DNA of 64,000 bases from Candidatus Freyarchaeota archaeon. Its GTDB lineage: Archaea; Asgardarchaeota; Jordiarchaeia; Jordiarchaeales; Jordiarchaeaceae. This document shows positions 51,899-60,977 of the stretch, in pieces; the first letter of the stretch is position 1; each line of letters opens with the position of its first letter. The stretch spans positions 1-64,000 of the forward strand of contig JAUQZE010000050.1 of assembly GCA_030587365.1 (NCBI GenBank), written 5' to 3'. The notes beneath the pieces are model-generated. The model searched no databases. It worked only from the letters and a program-made list of their open reading frames with translations, and was not told the origin of the DNA. The position numbers were made by a program, and so were the translations under genes.

Positions 51899-52993
51899 AT
51901 GTTTATATTGGACGAATCTGAGTCTTCAGGAATCAGCAAGGACGATAAGTCGAAGCGTAGGGAGGCTGCGTTAAAGGCTTGGAAAACTATACGGAGTGGA
52001 AAGCGTAGAGCCGCCGCGAAGACATCAAAGCATTTAGAAGATTTTATCTCCATCAAGAAGATTAGTTCGATAAAACATCCAGAATCTCAAAAACCAACTG
52101 CGAAGAGGTATGGTGGTGGGCTTGTATGCCAGTTTGAGAAGACCCCGCCTAATATTGCGTGTGGCAGATTCTGGGAGCTTAGATGGGCTTTTGGGTGTCC
52201 ATTAAACTGTGCTTACTGCTACCTGAGGGGCACGACTAGGGGTAACATGAAACCCAGACCTGTGAAGCTAGAATACGTGTTAGCCGCCTTAGAAGAAGTG
52301 TTTAATGATCCGAATTTTAATGAGGGTAAGCCTGCTCTCTTCAATAGTGGTGAGTTATGCGACTCGCTAATGTTTCCGGGTATAATGGATAAAATAGCGG
52401 ATAAATTTGATGGGCAGAATAAACACAAGTTAGTAACCTTGACCAAATTTGGTGTTGGTAACGCTAAGTTCCTGATTGAGAAGCCGAGGAAGAATGTTAT
52501 CTGTGCGTGGAGTATAAATGCTACTGAGGTAGCCAAACGCTGGGAAACTCTCGCACCGCTGCCGGAGGAGAGGATTAAAGCTGCCAAAATGGTTAGTGAA
52601 GCTGGGTACGAGGTTTGGGTAAGGATTGACCCTATTTTTCCTGTAAAGGGTTGGAGGAAAGGTTACGGGGATATAGTTTACAGTCTTCTTTCAAACTTGG
52701 AGCCGGGGAGAATAATACTGGGTACGCCGAGGGGGCTCTGGAAAACTATTCATTATGCCGAGAAAGCGGGCTTGGATATCTCATGGGCTAGATACTTTAG
52801 CGATGCTGAAACAGGCTGGGGCAAGAAGTTATCCTTCACTCTCAGAAAGGGGATTTATGAATTCATGTATGATAAGCTCACAGCTTTAGGTTACAATAAA
52901 ACGCGTATATCGATTTGTAAGGAAACAAGAGAGCTTCTGGATGCTCTGGGGGTGAAATACGCTCCTTTAACCTGTCAGTGTTATAGCTACTAA
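51899..52993 (+). CDS. Radical SAM protein 1 (three-Cys-motif type)
   Basis: The 364-residue protein has the cluster motif GCPLNCAYCYLRG with C100, C104 and C107, in the CxxxCxxC arrangement of DUF5131/SPL-type radical SAM proteins. It then has FNSGELCDS, AWSINATEVAKRWE and RIDPIFPVKGW in the barrel. The C-terminus is Cys-x-Cys (C359, C361: TCQCYSY). It lies 165 bases upstream of a paralog and is followed by a TcmP-like gene. The enzyme cleaves SAM to make a radical; the substrate is unknown. An N-terminal basic linker of 70 residues is unusual. Start ATG 51899 with GGGG upstream. Confidence 0.82.
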   Translation: MFILDESESSGISKDDKSKRREAALKAWKTIRSGKRRAAAKTSKHLEDFISIKKISSIKHPESQKPTAKRYGGGLVCQFEKTPPNIACGRFWELRWAFGCPLNCAYCYLRGTTRGNMKPRPVKLEYVLAALEEVFNDPNFNEGKPALFNSGELCDSLMFPGIMDKIADKFDGQNKHKLVTLTKFGVGNAKFLIEKPRKNVICAWSINATEVAKRWETLAPLPEERIKAAKMVSEAGYEVWVRIDPIFPVKGWRKGYGDIVYSLLSNLEPGRIILGTPRGLWKTIHYAEKAGLDISWARYFSDAETGWGKKLSFTLRKGIYEFMYDKLTALGYNKTRISICKETRELLDALGVKYAPLTCQCYSY

Positions 52994-53158
52994 TCTCCAA
53001 AAGGAATTTGGAACGAAATTGAGTTTATTTATTGCATCTCTTTTATGATTCCCCAATGAAACCGTTTCTCTTAATAAGATTTGAAACATGGTGAAAAAAG
53101 GGGGGTAAATATAATAAATTCTAGAAAGTCATATTATGTATAATTTCTGTAACGTGAC

Positions 53159-54175
53159 TTGAAATTTGAGAAGGCTCGGAGGATTCCCAAGTTGAAGGTT
53201 GTCTTAAAAGAGGTGGTAAATCTAAGTGGTGAGAGGAAGGTTGTTGTTGATAGAGTGGGGGATGGCTCGATAATTAAGCTGTTCGATAAGACTCCCCCGC
53301 CTCAGAAGCCAACGGATGTTGTTTGCCCGCATTTTCTGGAGTTGAAGTGGGCTAACGGTTGCTACTTTAACTGTGCCTGGTGCTACCTGAACGGAACCTA
53401 CAGATTTCATCCTGACTGGAAGAATGGGAAGCCAAACATCAAAAACTTTGAGAAAATTGAAGAACACTTGAAGGCTTTCCTATTAGGCGATGGCATTCAG
53501 CCTGAAATCTTGAATGCAGGAGAGTTGTCTGACTCCTTACTAGCGGAGGATAGGGGTAATGGAGAACCGCCTTTCTCAAAATTCGTAATTGATATGTTTA
53601 GTGCCTATGACTCTGAAGGAAAACATAAAGTTCTATTTTTAACTAAAGGCACAAACGTCAAGAACCTAATAGAGTTAAGCGATGAGGGGAGTAAAAGAAT
53701 AATTATGAGTTTCAGTTTAAACGCTGACATTGTAGCTAGGAGATGGGAGAAGAAGGCTCCATCCGTTAACGCGAGGATAAAAGTTGCTAGAAAGGTTTGG
53801 GATGCGGGCTACACAACAAGAGTTCGTATAGATCCAATGGTTCCCGTAGAGGGATGGAGGAAGCATTATACTGATTTAGTTGATAAAATATTTTCTAACT
53901 TCACACCAGAGAGAATAACATTGGGCTCTTTGAGAGGTTTAACCACAACAATAAGAAAGGCGAAGGATAGGTCTTGGGTTGTGTACCTCTCAGAAAAGTC
54001 GAATTGGGGTAGAAAAATCGATTCTGAGACTAGATATGGAGCATATGCGTTCATTATGGAGCAGTTAGAAAAGGAATATGATTACAAACATGTTGCGCTG
54101 TGTAAAGAAACAATTGAGATGTGGACAAAATTGGGAATGGACTACAAGCAAATTAAGTGCAACTGCACCCTATAA
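53159..54175 (+). CDS. Radical SAM protein 2 (three-Cys-motif type)
   Basis: The 338-residue paralog of the preceding gene has GCYFNCAWCYLNG (C68, C72, C75), LNAGELSDS, SFSLNADIVARRWE, RIDPMVPVEGWRKHY and the C-terminal C-x-C pair (C334, C336: KCNCTL). It lacks the long basic N-terminal linker. It starts at TTG 53159. The shared C-terminal CxC in both paralogs, on top of the three-Cys motif, may bind a second cluster or be a modification site. Its stop is 15 bases before the likely start of the TcmP gene. Confidence 0.82.
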   Translation: MKFEKARRIPKLKVVLKEVVNLSGERKVVVDRVGDGSIIKLFDKTPPPQKPTDVVCPHFLELKWANGCYFNCAWCYLNGTYRFHPDWKNGKPNIKNFEKIEEHLKAFLLGDGIQPEILNAGELSDSLLAEDRGNGEPPFSKFVIDMFSAYDSEGKHKVLFLTKGTNVKNLIELSDEGSKRIIMSFSLNADIVARRWEKKAPSVNARIKVARKVWDAGYTTRVRIDPMVPVEGWRKHYTDLVDKIFSNFTPERITLGSLRGLTTTIRKAKDRSWVVYLSEKSNWGRKIDSETRYGAYAFIMEQLEKEYDYKHVALCKETIEMWTKLGMDYKQIKCNCTL

Positions 54176-54189
54176 AGGGGAGTGTGGAG

Positions 54190-55131
54190 TTGAGCGTTAG
54201 AAACTGGGTAGAAAAATACAGAAATGCGGTTCAAAACGCAGAGTTAATAGAGTTGGTAGATGCCCCAGATTTATTTTGTAATCAGGTAGGTGCTTGGGCT
54301 TTTCTGAAACTAGCATTCCTATGGAACTATGCATATTACACGTACATACCAATAATTGGCAGAAGATATAGTAATATGTGTTATGTAGACCTCTTCTCGG
54401 GATCTGGATTAGACCAATTTAGTGATTGTAGCGGCAACCCTCAACTCATATTAGGCTCTCCACTACTAATGGCTACTATTAATAGTCAATACCCTTTTAA
54501 AACATGTTTTTTCTTTGAAGCTAACTCGGAATGCGCTGATACTTTAAGTAGGCGTCTCCACAAACTGGAAGAGTCTAGTAGACTAACTTGTAAATATTAT
54601 GAACTTTTCTGTGACTGTAACAAAGACATTGATAAAGTTATAAATAACTTAAAAGGCCTTGATGGATGTCACTTTCTGCTATTTGTGGACCCTTTCTCAA
54701 CAGAAATTAAATGGGAAACAATGGAGAAACTGTTAAAATTAAACTATCCGTCTTTTGACATGATCTTTAACTTTCAACCCTTCGGAGTAAACAGGAAAAG
54801 CTACAACCCCAAGACTATAACTGAATTTTTAGGAGATTCAGATTACAATGCCTATAAGCATACTGATGAAAGAATCTTAGAAGCATTGGAAAATCAGTAT
54901 CTGCAGAAATTAAGGAAGTTCCCAAACATTGTAAAAGTAATTAAACGTGTGCGAATCAAATCTGGCACTGGCAGCTTCTATTACGACCTCATATTTACAA
55001 CCAGAAAAGCGGGATCTCCTTGGGTTAAAAACATAGATTATCTAAAAAAGGTGATTGAAAAATTAACTGGTTACAGTGTTTCTATAATCTTCGATCCTAC
55101 AATCAAAACATTGAATCAACACATCAAGTAA
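54190..55131 (+). CDS. tcmP: TcmP-like partner protein, class I methyltransferase-like
   Basis: The approximately 313-residue protein has CYVDLFSGSG at 64-73, matching a SAM-binding loop, and LLFVDPFS (164-170), a motif IV-like D-P-F. This is the pattern of the three-Cys-motif partner protein TcmP, which family databases define by its adjacency to DUF5131-type radical SAM genes. It is thought to be methyltransferase-like, but its substrate is not known. I chose TTG 54190 because GGGGAG lies 7 bases before; a GTG at 54157 would overlap the previous gene. The gene is in the same operon as both radical SAM genes, so these three proteins probably act together. Confidence 0.75.
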   Translation: MSVRNWVEKYRNAVQNAELIELVDAPDLFCNQVGAWAFLKLAFLWNYAYYTYIPIIGRRYSNMCYVDLFSGSGLDQFSDCSGNPQLILGSPLLMATINSQYPFKTCFFFEANSECADTLSRRLHKLEESSRLTCKYYELFCDCNKDIDKVINNLKGLDGCHFLLFVDPFSTEIKWETMEKLLKLNYPSFDMIFNFQPFGVNRKSYNPKTITEFLGDSDYNAYKHTDERILEALENQYLQKLRKFPNIVKVIKRVRIKSGTGSFYYDLIFTTRKAGSPWVKNIDYLKKVIEKLTGYSVSIIFDPTIKTLNQHIK

Positions 55132-55332
55132 CTCTGAACGACTTACTGAGTGGATGTTATATGTTAATGTATCTTTATTAAAAATTATTTAATCACGTCT
55201 TGAACTTGATTCAAAGAAGCTGTGGATAGGTTTAGTGATTTTATGACTTCGGATGGTTTTACTTTGGATACTAAAATACTCAAAATGAGATTTCATTAGT
55301 TCTAGATGGTAAGACAATGTTAATATTTACTC

Positions 55333-55554
55333 TTGGTGAAAGTTAAGTTTGAGAAGGGCACACTTACCTTGTTTGGTGAGTCTAAACTTTGTGAAAGAAA
55401 TGATTTGGTTGGAATGAATGGTGCTTACTTTCATCCAGATTTGTTATTCGCATTTTCATGTGATGAAGTTTTTGATGCGTGGGAATGGATCGGTAGTGAA
55501 GTGGGTGAGTCTTTCTACCAGATGTCTAAATGGTTAACAGGTTCCTTTGTTTAA
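55333..55554 (+). CDS. Small unknown protein, possibly partial
   Basis: A 73-residue frame with VKVKFEKGTLTLFG and DEVFDAWEWIGSEVGESFYQ. I do not recognise it. It might be the N-terminus of a longer protein broken after about residue 70, because coding-like sequence continues in another frame from about 55530. Confidence 0.4.
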   Translation: MVKVKFEKGTLTLFGESKLCERNDLVGMNGAYFHPDLLFAFSCDEVFDAWEWIGSEVGESFYQMSKWLTGSFV

Positions 55555-55589
55555 GAGCGGTCGTAACAAGAGTTATAACCCTTGCAGTA

Positions 55590-55817
55590 ATGACTCCTAT
55601 GAGTGTGGCTGTTAAGCTTTTTAAACTTTCCAAGTTGATTGATACTAAACCGAAAATTGATGAATTAAAAAAAGCATTAAAGGGAAATGTGAAATCTTGG
55701 ACCCGAGATCAGACCATGGGTTGGTATGATAAAGTTGAGCAAACAGTTCGTTTCTTTGCAACCTTGAATCTGAATTTGAATGCGCATTATTTTCACTTGA
55801 ATGCGGTTTACCAGTGA
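55590..55817 (+). CDS. Small unknown protein, first of a coupled pair
   Basis: A 75-residue protein starting ATG 55590 (MTPMSVAVKLFKLSKLIDTK). Its stop overlaps the start of the next gene by 4 bases (GTGA), the sign of translational coupling. Upstream codons (from 55530) are also open. Unknown function; if a frameshift near 55540 is real, it would join the preceding gene. Confidence 0.5.
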   Translation: MTPMSVAVKLFKLSKLIDTKPKIDELKKALKGNVKSWTRDQTMGWYDKVEQTVRFFATLNLNLNAHYFHLNAVYQ

Positions 55818-56191
55818 GGCTGTCAAAAAAGCCAGATATGTATGTGGGTGAAATAGCAGTTGATGTGAAAAAACTATCTTGGGACCAGTCACTTCCTCGG
55901 TTAAAATATACACGAAAGATTATTGAGCGAGCTGACCAAGCTTTCCAAAGACAAGGCGCGGAATTAGTTGGAATTGGTATCGGAATGCCTTTAATACTGC
56001 TTGGTTTGGCAGAAAAGAGCGCATCTGGAATCGGTAGGAAAGAATTCTGCGTAGCACTTGAAAATGGTTTAGCCCTTGCAAAAGAGGGGAGAAAACCTGT
56101 GTTTCTCTTTTATAATAATCCTTGGACTGGTGATGTCTGGGCGAGAACTAAAGCGAAGATTGAGTCTTCTCTCGATCCTCCTAAAAAGTAG
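55814..56191 (+). CDS. Unknown protein, second of a coupled pair
   Basis: A 125-residue protein starting GTG 55814, overlapping the previous stop. It has GEIAVDVKKLSWDQSLPRLK, a Gly-rich VGIGIGMPLILLGLAE and VFLFYNNPWTGDVWART. The alpha/beta pattern is not one I can name. The coupling with the previous gene supports both being real. Confidence 0.55.
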   Translation: MRLSKKPDMYVGEIAVDVKKLSWDQSLPRLKYTRKIIERADQAFQRQGAELVGIGIGMPLILLGLAEKSASGIGRKEFCVALENGLALAKEGRKPVFLFYNNPWTGDVWARTKAKIESSLDPPKK

Positions 56192-56421
56192 TTTGGGTTT
56201 GAACCTTCAAAGAATAACTAAAAAATAACCTTCACTCACAAACATAATTAGAGAAAAAAACCTGTAAACACAACCGCATAGCAAACAACACCATAAGAAC
56301 TGCAAAACGTCTCGAAATTTTGTGGGGAGACAGATTATGGCTATATTTGAGAAAGAGGTATTGGAAAGGTAGTATAATTTAAAAGGCTATCTTTCCTTCT
56401 AATTAAATATGAGGGGTAAAG

Positions 56422-57984
56422 ATGATTTTCGAAAAAATAGAACCTGCACTAAGAGAAAGAGCCAAAGAGATAGAAAACTTTTGTTCCAGGAAATTGGACT
56501 ATCTTCATGGACTGAACTGTTTCAGATACTATACCGATCATGGTCCAGCACATTCTAAAGCTATTTTGGAGCTGTTTGGAAAGCTTCTCGATAGCATATC
56601 ACTTAAAAAGGGAGGTCGACTGAATGAATACGAATATTTTATTTTATATAATTCAGCTTGGTGTCATGATTTGGGATTATTATCAACAGAAGAAGATAGG
56701 GATCTTAAAGAGAAGTTTTCGTTTACTAAGTTTTGTGAATTCATTAGAAAAAATCACTCTAGAAGAAGTTTTAATTTCATAAATAATAAGTGGAGAGATA
56801 TGGGAATTCAAAATGAAACAGAAGCAAATTTAATAGGAATTATCTGTAAGGTACATAGTGCTGAGGAAGATATAAATCAACTTTCTGAAGATTTAGCTAT
56901 TCCTATAGAAAATAATGTCAAAACTGTTAGAACAAGATTTCTTGCTGCTTTATTGAGATTGGCAGACACTTTAGACGCAAAATGGGATAGACTTCCTCCT
57001 CGTGAAAATATAAACGAAGAGATAAGCGAAATTTCACGACAACAAATTATGGAATATTGGAAACATGAAGTAGTAAGAAGAATCAATATTGACCATGAAA
57101 GGGAAGAAATATTAGTTGATATTCTTATAAAAAGGGAATATCCACCAAAGGCCGATATAGTAGGAAAGGTTAAGAAAAAACTTGAGAGTGAATTAGAATC
57201 TGTAAGAAAAATTTTGGAGGATTATGGTATATCCCTTAATTTCAAGTTTTCGGTCAATGAATCTCAAATAAAAGAAAGACTTGGCGAAGAGGAGTTGGAG
57301 GCCTATTCAGACGCATACAAATATTACGAAGAACTTAGTTTGGTAGAAGAGATAAAGAATCCAATAAAAAGTATGATTTTTGAGATTGTTTCTGAAAATT
57401 ACCCTGTAAGCGCTGCAACAATTTACGAAGCGAAAGATATGAAAAATAGAATAAGCTATCAAGGATTCTTGAACCATTTGGAGGAATTAGTTCTCGAAGG
57501 TTATATACTAGAAGAAAAAAATCTTTATACGCCCAATTTGGAGAAGTGGGTTTTAATAAAAAAATTAGAATCAATTGACAGGGCTATGTGGGAAGGAAGG
57601 ATTGGAGAATTTTATGTGGAAAAAAGCTTGGATAATAATTGGGAGCCGTATTTTAAATTATCACATCCCAAATTAAATGGTAGGCAGATTTTCGAAATTC
57701 TATTAGAACACTTAGAAAAATTAGGTAAAGAAAGAGACTGGGAAGAGGTTTGGTACCAAGTTTATGATTATAGAAGGCATGTAAGTTTTAAGAAGAACAA
57801 GCGGGCTATAATTCAACTCAAGCTCTTTAAGAATTGGTTTTTCCCTTATGAATGGCGGTTTCACATTTCACACTGGGACAGAGAGATTAAAGATGAAGAT
57901 CTAATTAAAATTATCTCCGAATTAGGAAAAAAGGTAAGTTTAAAAAATAGCAAGCTAAAAAAATTAGAGCCTAAATTATCATAG
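56422..57984 (+). CDS. HD-domain protein (HD-CE type) with large C-terminal region
   Basis: The 520-residue protein has an N-terminal HD-type metal-dependent phosphohydrolase fold: H40 and H44 in TDHGPAHS, H82-D83 in WCHDLGLL, then a KVHS and LADTLDAKWDR. The Asp/His residues would bind the metals. After residue 270 lies a long helical region with no named domain. It precedes an AlbA_2/Schlafen-type gene and small zinc-finger genes on the same strand. HD proteins in defence islands may cut nucleotides or nucleic acids. Start ATG 56422 with GAGGGGT nearby. Confidence 0.78.
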   Translation: MIFEKIEPALRERAKEIENFCSRKLDYLHGLNCFRYYTDHGPAHSKAILELFGKLLDSISLKKGGRLNEYEYFILYNSAWCHDLGLLSTEEDRDLKEKFSFTKFCEFIRKNHSRRSFNFINNKWRDMGIQNETEANLIGIICKVHSAEEDINQLSEDLAIPIENNVKTVRTRFLAALLRLADTLDAKWDRLPPRENINEEISEISRQQIMEYWKHEVVRRINIDHEREEILVDILIKREYPPKADIVGKVKKKLESELESVRKILEDYGISLNFKFSVNESQIKERLGEEELEAYSDAYKYYEELSLVEEIKNPIKSMIFEIVSENYPVSAATIYEAKDMKNRISYQGFLNHLEELVLEGYILEEKNLYTPNLEKWVLIKKLESIDRAMWEGRIGEFYVEKSLDNNWEPYFKLSHPKLNGRQIFEILLEHLEKLGKERDWEEVWYQVYDYRRHVSFKKNKRAIIQLKLFKNWFFPYEWRFHISHWDREIKDEDLIKIISELGKKVSLKNSKLKKLEPKLS

Positions 57985-58097
57985 ACTCTTGAAAGCCGTT
58001 TGTTAATATTAACATATCAAGTATAGGTGATATGTTTTTTGGGAAAATAGTAAAAATAATATAAAAATCTAGGCATGAGTTAACTAGGTTATGTGAA

Positions 58098-59351
58098 ATG
58101 TCATATCATCAAAAACTAATAGAAGAGGTAGTTGGGAAGATTGAAAACCGAAGAAACAGCTACGGTTCTGTTCTAGTGAAAAGCACAATAGTTAAGCAAG
58201 ACAGTGCTTGGAAAAACAGTGTTACCAAAATTCTCCCGTTGCACAAGTCTGAAACCTATGTTACTAAAGAGAAACTTGACTATGGAAACTTCGTTTTATT
58301 TGAAGAACTCATTTCTCTTGATAACCTAATCGAAATAATAAGAAAGTTGCCTGAGAAAGGAACTGCGACTATCACTTTAGGAGACTACGAAGTCCAAGTT
58401 GAGGGTGAAGGTTTACAAGATGGGTACGAATATGATAGTGGTGAAGAGTATCTTAGTATTGGATGGTCTTTCGAGAGGTATCATTACAGAAGCCCTTCGA
58501 GAATACACCCAAAAGAGCCAATAGTATCGAAGGATTTGCCACTTTTCCCCAATTTTCAAAAGGCCGTTAACGAGCGTATAGGCATAGATATTGTACGGTA
58601 CTCAGAACTCTATAGTATCGTCATATGTTTGCCAAAATATGAGGCGAAAATAGAGGAAGTGAATATTGGATCCACAGAAATAAGAGTAAAAGTCCAACCC
58701 AGAGATACGAATATTGAAAACTTAATAGGTAAGCTCTACTGTGAGAGAGAAAATGAAGTAAAACACGTAGATATTGAATTTAAAGATAAAGTGGAGATTA
58801 CTTCGATTGGGTTCAAGCCAGACTTCTTGTATATAATATTGATGGCAAAAACCGATAATGAGGTGCTTGATAGTAGACGATATTCTAGTCGACAACTATT
58901 ACCGAAAGGGGTTGTTATTGACATCCCAGAGTATGGGATAAGAGAACTAATTAGAAACGGGGAAACAGAAACTGTTGAATTTAAGGAAAATATCGGTAAA
59001 CCGGAAGAATTTGTTGAAACAGTTGTTGCCTTTGCCAACAGCAAAGGAGGAATAATTATCTTAGGTGTTGATGACCATTCTAAAGTCATTGGTGTTTCTG
59101 AAAGATTTAATGAAGACACGATTACCAACATACTAAGGAGTCACTGCGAACCTCAAATAAAATGCGAAATAATTAGAAGGCAACTCGACGAGAAAGAAAT
59201 AGTAATTATCCGTGTGGAGGAAGGTAGAGATAAACCATATATTCTTAAGGATAAAGGAGTGTATATTCGAGCGAATGCTACTGATAGAATCTCTAATAGA
59301 TATGAATTGGATGAAATGTATAGACAGAAACAATTGGGATATCGATCGTAA
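58098..59351 (+). CDS. AlbA_2/Schlafen-type protein with novel N-terminus
   Basis: The 417-residue protein has a C-terminal AlbA_2 domain (about 285-400): NGETETVEFKENIGKPEEFV, then TVVAFANSKGGIIILGVDDH, followed by DKPYILKDKGVYIRANATDR. Such domains are ATP-binding or nucleolytic modules in Schlafen proteins and in many defence systems. The N-terminal 280 residues have no clear homology, with DYEVQVEGEG and PRDTNIENLIGK. It is followed by a small ORF and a zinc-finger protein on the same strand. A guess would be an RNA-targeting immune enzyme, without direct proof. Confidence 0.75.
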   Translation: MSYHQKLIEEVVGKIENRRNSYGSVLVKSTIVKQDSAWKNSVTKILPLHKSETYVTKEKLDYGNFVLFEELISLDNLIEIIRKLPEKGTATITLGDYEVQVEGEGLQDGYEYDSGEEYLSIGWSFERYHYRSPSRIHPKEPIVSKDLPLFPNFQKAVNERIGIDIVRYSELYSIVICLPKYEAKIEEVNIGSTEIRVKVQPRDTNIENLIGKLYCERENEVKHVDIEFKDKVEITSIGFKPDFLYIILMAKTDNEVLDSRRYSSRQLLPKGVVIDIPEYGIRELIRNGETETVEFKENIGKPEEFVETVVAFANSKGGIIILGVDDHSKVIGVSERFNEDTITNILRSHCEPQIKCEIIRRQLDEKEIVIIRVEEGRDKPYILKDKGVYIRANATDRISNRYELDEMYRQKQLGYRS

Positions 59352-59388
59352 TAATGATTATCTGCAATTTTTCATTGAATTTTGCAAT

Positions 59389-59523
59389 ATGAAGATCTTT
59401 ATTAATAGTCTACGAGAATTAATTAAATGGATTGGTTCAAAGAAATCTATCGAATATAAATTAAATGTTCCAATAGAAAATATTGATGAATGGATTCATA
59501 AAAATATTAGAGGAGGGGAATGA
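59389..59523 (+). CDS. Small ORF between the AlbA_2 and zinc-finger genes
   Basis: 44 residues (MKIFINSLRELIKWIGSKKS and on to KNIRGGE) starting ATG 59389. The ribosome site of the next gene lies in its last codons. An upstream start inside the AlbA_2 gene cannot be excluded. Unknown function. Confidence 0.4.
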   Translation: MKIFINSLRELIKWIGSKKSIEYKLNVPIENIDEWIHKNIRGGE

Positions 59524-59526
59524 GCA

Positions 59527-59754
59527 GTGGGAAAATACAATCGTCTAAAAATATTAAAGGAGACAAAGGCAAGGTCTCACCATGTTTGCCACAGGTGTGG
59601 GAAAGGAATACTCCCTGATGAAATATATTATCGAGAACATATCGAAGATAAATTCCTTCACAACTTGCATGCTAAGAAATATTGCTCATCTTGCTATGAA
59701 AAATACGGAAATGATTTATTATTGAAGAGAAAAAGATATTCAAAATTGCACTAA
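59527..59754 (+). CDS. Small zinc-finger protein
   Basis: 75 residues with two CxxC pairs (HVCHRCGKGILPDE, YCSSCYEKYG), starting GTG 59527 after GAGGAGGGGA. Possibly a zinc-binding partner of the AlbA_2 and HD proteins, with which it would share a transcript. No relative named. Confidence 0.7.
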   Translation: MGKYNRLKILKETKARSHHVCHRCGKGILPDEIYYREHIEDKFLHNLHAKKYCSSCYEKYGNDLLLKRKRYSKLH

Positions 59755-59850
59755 TCCGCGACTATGCGTTTGTCAGTACTTAAATTGAAACTCGTATCAC
59801 CTTAGACGCAAAAAACTTGTTATTTTCAAATATTTGAAGTTAGAAAAAAA

Positions 59851-60495
59851 TTATTTTTTTAGTATATCTTTAAGAATTTTCATGTTTTGCACCTTATCAT
59901 TCTCAGGAATCCCTGCTCTTGGGGTTGGGAACCAGCTTGAAAAAAATTGGCACCGTAGATTCTTCGCGTCCTCTCTCAAGTAGGATTCTTCTACAATTTT
60001 GCCAGCAAAATCTTCTAGCCTAAATCTTTTTACTTTTAGGAAGGCTTTTAATGGGGTTTTGCCTAATGTACAAACTATTTTAGGTTCGCAATATTGAATC
60101 TCCCTAAGAATAAATCTTCTACAATTTTCTAAAGCTTTCATTGGTGGATTAGCATTCTGGTTTTTATTTTCCTGGAAGGGGCATTTTACAGCATCTGTAC
60201 AGTAATATTCCTCTTTGAACTCCTCCAAACTTTGGTTCTTCATTAAGCCAGCTTTAACCAATTGATTAAGAAGCCGTTTGCGGACTCGTGATTTTGATTC
60301 AAGGTTCCAAAAATATACTCCGCTCACAGGTGGTGATTCTACCACAAATATAATCTTAAACTGTTTCAGCGAGACCCCGAAATCTAATGGAGTTTTCTTT
60401 CCCTCTAATAAGACATACTTTCTTCCACCAATGGATTCGCACCTTTTACAATTATGAATTTCTTCTATGAGTTGGCTTTCTTGCATAAAAATCAC
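59851..60495 (-). CDS. Uracil-DNA glycosylase superfamily protein
   Basis: The 214-residue protein begins with CKRCES and has the UDG-superfamily features FVVESPPVSGVYFW (near 50), a Cys-containing DAVKCPFQ, VCTLGKTPLKAFL and a later SWFPTPRAG. UDG-like proteins remove uracil from DNA; some members lack activity. The Cys residues (CNC... of archaeal [4Fe-4S]-type UDGs) are partly present. It lies in a defence region, and could be a repair or defence protein. Start ATG 60495. Confidence 0.72.
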   Translation of the reverse strand: MIFMQESQLIEEIHNCKRCESIGGRKYVLLEGKKTPLDFGVSLKQFKIIFVVESPPVSGVYFWNLESKSRVRKRLLNQLVKAGLMKNQSLEEFKEEYYCTDAVKCPFQENKNQNANPPMKALENCRRFILREIQYCEPKIVCTLGKTPLKAFLKVKRFRLEDFAGKIVEESYLREDAKNLRCQFFSSWFPTPRAGIPENDKVQNMKILKDILKK

Positions 60496-60577
60496 TTACA
60501 TTAGCCTTTTTTAAGAGGATTTTCATGAACCAGTTAACTAATTATGTCAGGTCACATTCCGAGTCTATTTTTTCTTT

Positions 60578-60776
60578 TGGAAATTTCTATTTCTCTAGTA
60601 AAATTAAATTGAATATTTTCTTTATCTCTTCGGGGATGTCTAGTTTTTCTGCTGTTAGGGGTACGTCTTTCGTTTTCCTGTAATCTTCTGGTGGGTTTGT
60701 GCAGTTGAATTGTCGAACGAGATATTTTTCTGTGCAATTCTTTTTTAAGCAGTATATTGGGTGGTTTTCTTTGCCA
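60578..60776 (-). pseudogene. Displaced copy of the OLD-like gene 3' end
   Basis: Matches 62988-63189 at about 92-93% by eye, with one single-base deletion that shifts the frame and a 3-base deletion. The minus-strand translation ENHPIYCLKKNC, then YLVRQFNCTNPPEDYRKTKD, matches the true C-terminus. It lies on the far side of the restriction-modification cassette, in the same orientation. This is the left flank of a 2.2-kb insertion. Confidence 0.92.
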
Positions 60777-60938
60777 TTTTTATAATCTCTAGATTGTTTC
60801 TTGTATTTCTGTCATATAATAGAGAAGAGAGACTAGTAAAGGTAATTCGCTTCTCTTTTGCTTAGCGTGTTATTATTCAGTGCGTGCTGTTAGGATTATC
60901 AGAATTGATATTGCTAACATTTTCAGCGCGCGAAGCTT

Positions 60939-60947
60939 TTAAATACA
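60939..60947 (+). promoter_or_regulatory. TATA box of the restriction endonuclease gene
   Basis: TTTAAATAC, 30 to 40 bases before the TTG start at 60978, so the message is nearly leaderless. Confidence 0.55.
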
Positions 60948-60977
60948 AGTTTCGTTTTGACATAACTGTGGTAAATC

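Noticed and set aside
55333..55554. Similarity of KFEKGTLTL to the N-terminus of XPB-like helicases
   Set aside because: The match is too short and the rest of the protein does not follow XPB.
60552..60737. Arg-rich open frame on the minus strand, with a similar one at 62786-63148
   Set aside because: Both are out-of-frame readings of the duplicated OLD-like gene end, so their similarity only reflects the DNA repeat.
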